From contig LNDP01000023.1 in the NCBI GenBank assembly GCA_001464665.1, forward strand, positions 897,936-961,935: DNA of 64,000 bases, read 5' to 3'. The notes under the pieces are model-generated. The model saw nothing but the letters and a program-made list of their open reading frames with translations. It was not told where the DNA came from and searched no databases. The stretch comes from Acidobacteria bacterium Ga0074141 (GTDB taxonomy: Bacteria; Acidobacteriota; Blastocatellia; Pyrinomonadales; Pyrinomonadaceae). Numbering within the stretch: the first letter of the stretch is position 1; every line of letters begins with the position of its first letter. Both the position numbers and the translations under genes were made by a program. This document shows, piece by piece, positions 59,243 through 64,000 of this stretch.

Positions 59243-59654
59243 GGTGTTAAAGTGTTGCAGTTCGCCTGCAAATGCTTTATGTTTGCCTTGTTAAAGATCG
59301 CCGGAAGTTGTTCTTCCTGCTGCTTTTTTGTCCGAAGACACCAATTGCGGCCCAGGGCAAAAATTTCCCCGGCCGCTTTCAAAGCAGCTTTTAGCTGATT
59401 GTTCTGTTACGAGCGTGCCGCGAAAAAAGAGACACCCACTCTCCAAATTGTACCGGGCTCTGCAGAGAAAATGCCGCTTTTGCTCTGCCGGGCCCTTGCC
59501 CTGAACGTCTATCCGAGAGGTCTTTTAAAAAATCGGCCGACCGTTGCTGAAACTTAGAGTTTAGCAGTCTTTCTCTCAAACTCCAAACAAAACCGAAAGC
59601 CGGACCGGCTCCGCACAAAAATTAAGCAGAACCGGCCCTGGCCTAAGGCTTGTG
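59243..59654 (-). other. 412-bp rplL-rpoB spacer
   Basis: No gene is visible. Near rplL there is a GC-rich hairpin, listed separately. The rest has no clear open frame, no short-period repeat like the other spacers of this cluster, and no obvious promoter. A long rplL-rpoB spacer containing an attenuator and processing site is known from Escherichia coli, so a similar role here is plausible but inferred. Confidence 0.6.
59602..59638 (-). promoter_or_regulatory. Hairpin after rplL, possible attenuator or processing site
   Basis: In the minus-strand RNA a 13-bp stem forms (arms 59626-59638 and 59602-59614, three G-U pairs, loop of 11 bases). No run of U directly follows, so it is not a classical terminator. 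It lies 17 bp downstream of the rplL stop and fits the position of the rplL-rpoB attenuator in other bacteria. Confidence 0.6.
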
Positions 59655-60047
59655 TTATTTGACCTCGACCGTAGCTCCGGCTTCGGTGAGCTTGGCTTTG
59701 ATCTGCTCGGCTTCGTCCTTCGAAACGCCTTCCTTGACCGGTTTCGGAGCACTGTCGACCAGTTCCTTAGCCTCCTTGAGGCCGAGTCCGGAGACGATCT
59801 CGCGGACGACCTTGATGACGGCGATCTTGTTGCCACCCGGCGAAGCAAGGACCACATCAAATGAATCCTTCTCTTCAGCGGCAGCACCTGCATCGCCACC
59901 GGCGCCGGCAGCGGCGACCATCATCGGAGCTGCGGCAGCGGCTGCGGATACTCCAAAGACCTCTTCAAGCTCTTTGACCAATTCCGACGCTTCGAGAAGC
60001 GTCATTCCTTTTAGATATTCGACTACGTCGTCTTTCGTGATTGCCAT
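59655..60047 (-). CDS. rplL: 50S ribosomal protein L7/L12
   Basis: 130 residues. The N-terminal dimerisation helices ([26 protein letters not shown]), an Ala/Gly-rich hinge and the globular C-terminal domain ([45 protein letters not shown]) are standard. L7/L12 forms the ribosome stalk with L10 and recruits elongation factors. The ATG at 60047 has an AGGAG about 14 bases upstream. The spacer to rplJ carries hairpins. Confidence 0.98.
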   Translation of the reverse strand: MAITKDDVVEYLKGMTLLEASELVKELEEVFGVSAAAAAAPMMVAAAGAGGDAGAAAEEKDSFDVVLASPGGNKIAVIKVVREIVSGLGLKEAKELVDSAPKPVKEGVSKDEAEQIKAKLTEAGATVEVK

Positions 60048-60087
60048 GATATTTACTCTATCTCCTGTTTAGGGTTCTTTTCTCGTT

Positions 60088-60151
60088 GTAAATGGTCAAT
60101 AGTAAATCGTGAATAGAAAAAACTATTCACTATTTTCGATTCACTATTTAC
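60088..60151. repeat. Heptamer-repeat hairpin upstream of rplL
   Basis: Four 7-base units (GTAAATG, GTCAATA, GTAAATC, GTGAATA) are followed by GAAAAAAC and then by four heptamers in reverse orientation (TATTCAC, TATTTTC, GATTCAC, TATTTAC). The innermost pair is perfect and the others have one or two mismatches. It could form a 28-bp stem in the spacer RNA, starting 41 bp before the rplL start codon. Confidence 0.85.
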
Positions 60152-60278
60152 CTCGCCTTGCCGCTAGAACCCATGGGGCCAAATGAACCGGGTGCATCTC
60201 CTTTTCACCTGAACCCGAGCAGCACAGGTGACCTGACATATCACCCGGCTCGTTTTCCCTGAGTACGGCTTTTTCGGC

Positions 60279-60303
60279 CCGGGCGAGCCAAAGCATCGCC
60301 CGG
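60279..60303 (-). promoter_or_regulatory. GC-rich hairpin just after the rplJ stop
   Basis: CCGGGCGA and TCGCCCGG (60279-60286, 60296-60303) form a perfect 8-bp stem with a 9-base loop. On the minus strand it comes 8 bases after the rplJ stop and no T-run follows. Possible RNA processing or stability element. More inverted repeats (CACCTG/CAGGTG near 60208-60233) are in the same spacer. Confidence 0.55.
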
Positions 60304-60311
60304 ACTAAAAC

Positions 60312-61169
60312 TTATTCTGACTTCTCGGCTTCCTCGCCGCCCTCGGCTTCCGCGGCCTGCTCGGCCTCTTCTGAACCGGGGTCCTGTTCATTCTCGCGCG
60401 TTTCCTGAGCTTCCTCGGCGGCCTCTTCGTTGTTGTCGTCTCCGCCTTCGGCAGCAGCCTCAACGACCGGAGCCTCTTCAACCGGAGCTTCCTCAGCAGC
60501 CGGAGTTTCCTCAGCCGGCGCCGCTTCCGCTACCGGGGCTTCTTCAGCCGGAGCTGACTCAGCAACCGGTGCCGCTTCCGCCGGAGTCTCCTCGGCCGGA
60601 GCCGCTTCGACAGCCGGCGTAGCCTCAACCGCGGGAGCTCCCGTGGCACGGCCTTCCTGATCGCCGATCTGCTTGATCACGATCGCGAGGTCACGCGGAA
60701 CCGCGTTGATGACCGTAACGATACGCTGCGCCTGAGCGTTGATCACGTAAAGCAGCTTCGAGATAAGCTCTTCCTTCGAAGGAAGGCTCGCGATCTCGCT
60801 GACCTGACTAAAGTCAACAAGCTTTCCATCAACAACGCCGGTCTTGAATTTATAGACGTCGGCGTTGTCTTTCATGAACTTTGAGATCGCCTTAGCAAGG
60901 ACGACCGGATCGCTGTCCGTCCAGGCGATAGCGGTAACACCCTTGAGGTGATCGCTCGCCTGTTCAAAATCCGTTCCCTTGACCGCAATGCGTGCAAGGG
61001 TATTCTTGACCACCTGGTACTTCGCACCGGCGGCTCGCAGATTGTTTCTAAATTCCTGGTCCTTAGCCACCGACAGCCCCTGAAAGCTGACTATCATCGC
61101 CGACTTCGCGGTCTGGAGCGACTCCGTGAGGGCGGTAAGGTCTCTTTGTTTTACTTCTCTGGTTTTCAT
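60312..61169 (-). CDS. rplJ: 50S ribosomal protein L10 with long acidic C-terminal extension
   Basis: 285 residues, whereas L10 is usually about 165-180. Residues 1-172 are a normal L10 (KSAMIVSFQGLSVAKDQEFRNNLRAAGAKYQVVKNTLARIA, and the L7/L12-binding helix toward NAVPRDLAIVIKQIGDQ). Residues 173-285 are low-complexity Ala/Glu/Pro repeats of the form APAEETPAEAAP, followed by a Glu-rich end. The extension is in frame with no sign of frameshift. It should project from the stalk base. Its function is unknown. The start at 61169 is 22 bp after the rplA stop, so no room is left for a separate L10 leader. Confidence 0.96.
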   Translation of the reverse strand: MKTREVKQRDLTALTESLQTAKSAMIVSFQGLSVAKDQEFRNNLRAAGAKYQVVKNTLARIAVKGTDFEQASDHLKGVTAIAWTDSDPVVLAKAISKFMKDNADVYKFKTGVVDGKLVDFSQVSEIASLPSKEELISKLLYVINAQAQRIVTVINAVPRDLAIVIKQIGDQEGRATGAPAVEATPAVEAAPAEETPAEAAPVAESAPAEEAPVAEAAPAEETPAAEEAPVEEAPVVEAAAEGGDDNNEEAAEEAQETRENEQDPGSEEAEQAAEAEGGEEAEKSE

Positions 61170-61191
61170 TTCTCTATTCGCACCTCACTGA

Positions 61192-61884
61192 CTAAGAATA
61201 ACTAAGCTCATCGAGCAGAACGCCCGGGCTCATCGTCGCCGCAAGATTTATCTTCTTAACGTAGCGGCCCTTTGCGGTCGTCGGCTTCGCTTTGATAACG
61301 GCACTGATGAGCACCTTGGCGTTATCGGCCAGTTTTGCATCATCAAACGAGACCTTGCCGACCGGCGAGTGAATAACGCCCGTCTTATCGACGCGGTATT
61401 CGACCTTACCGGCCTTGGTCTCTTCGATGGCCGTTTTGACGTCCATCGTGACCGTTCCTGTTTTGGGGTTTGGCATCAGGCCTCGAGGACCGAGGACCTT
61501 TCCGAGCTGGCCGACCTTGCCCATCATATCGGGCGTTGCGATCAGCGCATCAAAATCGAGCCAGCCGCCTTTGATCTTATCGACGATGTCGTCGCCGCCG
61601 GCCATATCGGCACCGGCCTCTTCGGCTTCTTTGATCTTATCGCCCTGAGCGATAACGACCACACGCTTTGCAGCGCCGCCGAGGCCATGCGGAAGCACGA
61701 CCGTTCCGCGAACGAGCTGATCCGCCTTACGCGGGTCAACGCCGAGCCACATTGTCAATTCGACCGTTTCGTCGAACTTGGCAAAGGCGATCTCTTTGAG
61801 CTTTGCGACCGCCTCTTCAAGCGAATGTTTCCTGCCGGGCTCGATCTTCTCGAGCGCAGCGAGGTATTTCTTTCCTCGTTTCAT
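61192..61884 (-). CDS. rplA: 50S ribosomal protein L1
   Basis: 230 residues, the usual length. It begins [30 protein letters not shown] and has the L1 signature region [30 protein letters not shown]1 binds 23S rRNA in the mobile stalk and in many bacteria represses its own operon by binding the mRNA. GGAGG lies about 5 bases before the ATG at 61884. Between it and rplK is a heptamer repeat tract. Confidence 0.98.
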   Translation of the reverse strand: MKRGKKYLAALEKIEPGRKHSLEEAVAKLKEIAFAKFDETVELTMWLGVDPRKADQLVRGTVVLPHGLGGAAKRVVVIAQGDKIKEAEEAGADMAGGDDIVDKIKGGWLDFDALIATPDMMGKVGQLGKVLGPRGLMPNPKTGTVTMDVKTAIEETKAGKVEYRVDKTGVIHSPVGKVSFDDAKLADNAKVLISAVIKAKPTTAKGRYVKKINLAATMSPGVLLDELSYS

Positions 61885-61963
61885 TTTACCTCCAGGTGTT
61901 AGCGGGAATGTTCAATTCCCTCCCTCAGGGCAAAGTCCGCAGGATCAGGGACAAAATCTTAAA

Positions 61964-62005
61964 CTTTATCCTTTATCCTTTATCCTTTATCCTTTATCCT
62001 TTATC
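61964..62005. repeat. Six perfect heptamer repeats (CTTTATC) between rplK and rplA
   Basis: CTTTATC is repeated six times without error (42 bp). On the minus strand the unit is GATAAAG. The tract begins inside the rplK reading frame, so that the rplK stop codon TAA is part of the first unit. No inverted partner is nearby. Confidence 0.95.
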
Positions 62006-62429
62006 CTTCTACAGTTAGTCCCATCGACTTCGCCGTTCCCTCGATCGTCTTCATCGCTGATTCGATGTTGGTCGTATTTAGGTCGGGCATTTTCTTTTCG
62101 GCGATCTCGCGGATCTTGTCTCGCGAGATGGTGCCGGCCTTTTCGCGGTTCGGTTTGCCCGAGCCCTTCGGAATGCCGGACGCCTTCCTCAAAAGATCTG
62201 CTGCCGGCGGCGTTTTTGTCTCAAACGTAAATGAGCGATCGGCATAAACCGTAATGACGACCGGGATCTTCATATCCGGGTCGTCGTTCTGCGTCTTGGC
62301 GTTGAACGCCTTGCAGAACTCCATGATGTTGACGCCGTGCTGGCCGAGTGCAGGCCCGATCGGCGGTGCCGGATTGGCCTTTCCCGCCGGGATCTGCAAT
62401 TTGATATAACCTTGTATCTTCTTTGCCAT
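62001..62429 (-). CDS. rplK: 50S ribosomal protein L11
   Basis: 142 residues. It has the standard N-terminal domain ([40 protein letters not shown]) and C-terminal rRNA-binding domain ([31 protein letters not shown]). L11 sits at the GTPase-associated centre and is needed for the stringent response through RelA. The stop codon coincides with the first unit of the GATAAAG repeat. The 92-bp spacer to nusG has two small GC hairpins. Confidence 0.98.
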   Translation of the reverse strand: MAKKIQGYIKLQIPAGKANPAPPIGPALGQHGVNIMEFCKAFNAKTQNDDPDMKIPVVITVYADRSFTFETKTPPAADLLRKASGIPKGSGKPNREKAGTISRDKIREIAEKKMPDLNTTNIESAMKTIEGTAKSMGLTVEG

Positions 62430-62521
62430 CTTAGATTAACGATCCCCTAAAGCGGGGAATGTCCTCATTCAATTTAACTTGCGGCCAATGCCCGGCCGTC
62501 TTCAAAACTTGTAAAACCTGC

Positions 62522-63082
62522 CTATTCGTCCTCGGAGAAGGTCACCTTTTCAACCTCAAGGAAGTTGAGCTCGTACGGCGTTGATCGGCCGAAGATCGTG
62601 ATCGAGACCTTGAGGGTCGTTTTGTCCTCATTGACCTCTTCGACCTTACCGGTAAAGCTCGCGAACGGGCCCGACTTGATCCGGACGACCTCGCCGACCT
62701 CGTAGGTAAACTTCGGTTTCGGCTTCTCCGCCGCCTCTTCCATGTGGCGGATGATCTGGTCGACCTCTTCGTGGCTGAGCGGGGTCGGGGCTTTGCCGCC
62801 AAGAAAGCCGGTTACCTTCGGCGTTGCCCGAATAACGTGAAACACATTGTCCGGAACCTTGCCCTTTTCGTCGCAATCGATCTCGACAAGAACATATCCG
62901 GGGTACATCAGCACCTCGCTGACATGCTCCTTACCACCCCGAACATCGAGCACGGGCTTTTTGGGCAAAAGGATCGAGGTGATCAACTCACCAAGCTCCA
63001 TATCGCGGACGCGAGCCGCAAGGCTCTCGACCACTTTGTTTTCATGCCCCGAATAAGTGTGGATAAAATACCACTGCTTCAT
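62522..63082 (-). CDS. nusG: Transcription termination/antitermination factor NusG
   Basis: 186 residues. The NGN domain starts [20 protein letters not shown] and contains [11 protein letters not shown]. After [14 protein letters not shown] comes the linker, and then the KOW domain ([51 protein letters not shown]). It binds RNA polymerase beta' and couples transcription to Rho or the ribosome. The ATG at 63082 is preferred. A TTG two codons earlier is also possible. It follows secE by 12 bp. Confidence 0.97.
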   Translation of the reverse strand: MKQWYFIHTYSGHENKVVESLAARVRDMELGELITSILLPKKPVLDVRGGKEHVSEVLMYPGYVLVEIDCDEKGKVPDNVFHVIRATPKVTGFLGGKAPTPLSHEEVDQIIRHMEEAAEKPKPKFTYEVGEVVRIKSGPFASFTGKVEEVNEDKTTLKVSITIFGRSTPYELNFLEVEKVTFSEDE

Positions 63083-63094
63083 CTTCAAATATCC

Positions 63095-63337
63095 CTATGC
63101 ACCGATGAGCTGATTGAACACCCAGGTTATGCCCTCAAGAACGTAACCCCAGAAAATATCGATCAAATAAAGGAAAATGGCGAAAAAGATGACCCCGATG
63201 ATGACGATGATCGTCGTCTTTCTGACCTCATCGCTCGAGGGAAAGCTGACCCGCGACATTTCCTCGCGGGTGTGTTGGATGAATTCTCCTACGCTTTCTT
63301 TTTTCTTGCCCTTTTCCAGGGTTGCTGTTTCTGACAC
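63095..63337 (-). CDS. secE: Preprotein translocase subunit SecE
   Basis: 80 residues with the short bacterial form of SecE: a basic N-terminal part, the amphipathic helix VGEFIQHTREEMSRVSFPSSDEVRKTT, and one membrane helix (IIVIIGVIFFAIFLYLIDIFWGYVL). It stabilises SecY in the translocon. The start is a GTG at 63337 with AAGGAG 8 bases upstream. It is adjacent to nusG as in nearly all bacteria. Confidence 0.96.
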   Translation of the reverse strand: MSETATLEKGKKKESVGEFIQHTREEMSRVSFPSSDEVRKTTIIVIIGVIFFAIFLYLIDIFWGYVLEGITWVFNQLIGA

Positions 63338-63414
63338 TCTCTATCTCCTTGGCCGCAAAGCCCGCCGGCACGTACTAACCTGTCCTGCTCAAACGGACGG
63401 GGCCCAGAACTTAA

Positions 63415-63490
63415 TGGCAGGGGTACCAGGACTCGAACCCGGACCTAAGGTTTTGGAGACCTCCATGCTAACCATTGACACCATACCCCT
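63415..63490 (-). tRNA. trnW: tRNA-Trp (anticodon CCA)
   Basis: On the minus strand a full cloverleaf is visible. The acceptor stem is AGGGGTA/TACCCCT, a D-arm with GGTTAGC follows, then the anticodon loop CTCCAAA with CCA, a TTCGAGT T-loop and a 3'-encoded GCCA tail. Its place between rpmG and secE is common in many bacterial phyla. Confidence 0.97.
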
Positions 63491-63498
63491 GTAAAGCA

Positions 63499-63710
63499 GT
63501 GGCGAGTGGAAAGTGACAAGTGACAAGTGACAAGTTTCGCTTCTCACATTCTACTCGTCGCTCGCGGTCCTCGACCATCAACCCGCTACCTTTTGCGACT
63601 ATAGCTTACCATTGACAATCAGCAAGCTTAACTCCCGACTAGTGACTCGGCACTCGCAGCTCGCGAATTCGCTAAAGCTGACTTTTCACTCGTCACTATT
63701 CACTCGTCAC
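63499..63710. repeat. Heptamer-repeat inverted arms between rpmG and tRNA-Trp
   Basis: The left arm has GTGGCGA, GTGGAAA and three GTGACAA units (63499-63533). The right arm has TTTTCAC, TCGTCAC, TATTCAC, TCGTCAC (63683-63710), which are reverse complements of GTGANNA units. The arms are about 150 bp apart. The middle holds further partial matches (AGTGACT, GGCACTC) but no gene. The right arm stops just before the rpmG stop codon. Confidence 0.8.
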
Positions 63711-63712
63711 TA

Positions 63713-63865
63713 CTACTTGTTTTCTCGGTGCAGCGTGTGGCAGCGGCAACGGCGACAGAACTTCTTGAACTCCAGCCGACCCGGCGTGTTCTTTTTGTTC
63801 TTGGTCGTCACGTAGTTGCGCTCCTTACAATCCGTGCACTGCAAAATAATGTTATCTCTCGGCAT
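63713..63865 (-). CDS. rpmG: 50S ribosomal protein L33
   Basis: 50 residues, read from the complement: [20 protein letters not shown] at the start and a second cysteine pair, CRRCRC, near the end. The four-cysteine (CxxC...CxxC) form binds zinc. AGAGG lies about 5 bases before the ATG at 63865. Position between tuf and tRNA-Trp/secE agrees with the common order. Confidence 0.96.
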   Translation of the reverse strand: MPRDNIILQCTDCKERNYVTTKNKKNTPGRLEFKKFCRRCRCHTLHRENK

Positions 63866-63877
63866 ATTACCTCTGCG

Positions 63878-63931
63878 AGCGGTTAGCTGTTAGCAGACTG
63901 TTTCTGCTCACTGCTTACTGCTGACTGCTAT
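63878..63931. repeat. Heptamer-repeat hairpin between tuf and rpmG
   Basis: Units AGCGGTT, AGCTGTT, AGCAGAC (63878-63898) face CTGCTCA, CTGCTTA, CTGCTGA, CTGCTAT (63904-63931) across about five bases. The right-hand units are reverse complements of the left type (TNAGCAG against AGCNGTT). The element occupies almost the whole spacer. Confidence 0.8.
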
Positions 63932-63932
63932 C

Positions 63933-64000
63933 TTATTCAACGATCTCCGAGACGGTTCCGGCACCTACTGTGCGGCCGCCTTCGCGGATAGCGAAGCGGA
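63933..64000 (-). CDS. tuf: Elongation factor Tu, C-terminal end (runs off right edge)
   Basis: The last 22 codons are visible on the minus strand and read RFAIREGGRTVGAGTVSEIVE before the TAA at 63933. This ending is characteristic of EF-Tu, which brings aminoacyl-tRNA to the ribosome. The gene order tuf-rpmG-trnW-secE-nusG supports it. The rest lies outside the window. Confidence 0.93.
   Translation of the reverse strand, partial: RFAIREGGRTVGAGTVSEIVE

Noticed and set aside
61170..61191. L10 autoregulatory leader upstream of rplJ
   Set aside because: Only 22 bp separate rplA from rplJ, too short for the known leader structure.

Overview
The window looks like chromosomal DNA of an Acidobacteriota bacterium, most likely a Blastocatellia/Pyrinomonadales-type lineage. 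This is inferred from gene families and was not searched. The pointers are a winged-helix/beta-propeller membrane regulator, a large TonB-dependent receptor with an N-terminal carboxypeptidase-regulatory domain, proteins that open with a CSHC-type cysteine motif, several exported peptidases, and low-complexity N/T/P-rich zinc-ribbon proteins. No plasmid, integrase, transposase, phage structural cassette or CRISPR array was found.

Layout. 1-7.7 kb: the 5' part of tyrS (runs off the left edge), a TPR protein, a GNAT acetyltransferase, an S9 peptidase, a small stand-alone SRA-like protein, and a run of small exported proteins (FG-GAP-like, GerMN, membrane-anchored, TonB-C). 7.7-16.8 kb: an accessory region built round two long surface/fibre-like proteins. 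Each has 17-residue FFG repeats and a C-terminal S74 endosialidase-type chaperone domain. The region ends with a divergent winged-helix/TolB-like regulator, and two decayed fragments show that this module has been duplicated and partly lost. 16.8-23.5 kb: an M12-like metalloprotease with FG-GAP repeats, a Nudix hydrolase, an orotate phosphoribosyltransferase-like gene, then ybaB-recR-acyltransferase and a SIMPL protein. 23.6-33 kb: a UvrD/Rep helicase with an odd in-frame insertion of palindromes, a membrane protein, an HExxH protein, an ankyrin protein, a zinc-ribbon protein, a subtilase, a patatin and an RRM protein. 33-50 kb: DUF58, NAD(P)-binding, SpoIIM-like, ABC exporter, a sigma factor with its probable zinc-finger anti-sigma, ribA, a TonB-dependent receptor, a TPR protein, an HD phosphohydrolase, a second TonB-C protein, PlsC and an M13 peptidase.

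50-64 kb is the classical tuf-rpmG-tRNA-Trp-secE-nusG-rplK-rplA-rplJ-rplL-rpoB-rpoC cluster, read leftwards on the minus strand. Its proteins are normal except for a long acidic Ala/Glu/Pro tail on L10 and an acidic tail on RpoC. The striking feature is the spacers. Five of them carry short-period repeats (7 bp in four, 9 bp in one), each with its own unit sequence, and four of the five are arranged as inverted arms that could fold into long RNA hairpins. I regard this as the most unusual signal in the window.

Most gene calls are ordinary and secure. The less certain ones are the start codons with GTG/TTG, the small hypothetical proteins and the promoter guesses. I did not see a new multi-gene defence or biosynthetic system. 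The best candidates for something undescribed are the operon spacer repeats, the duplicated S74/regulator module with remnants, the palindromes inside the helicase gene, and the stand-alone SRA-like protein.
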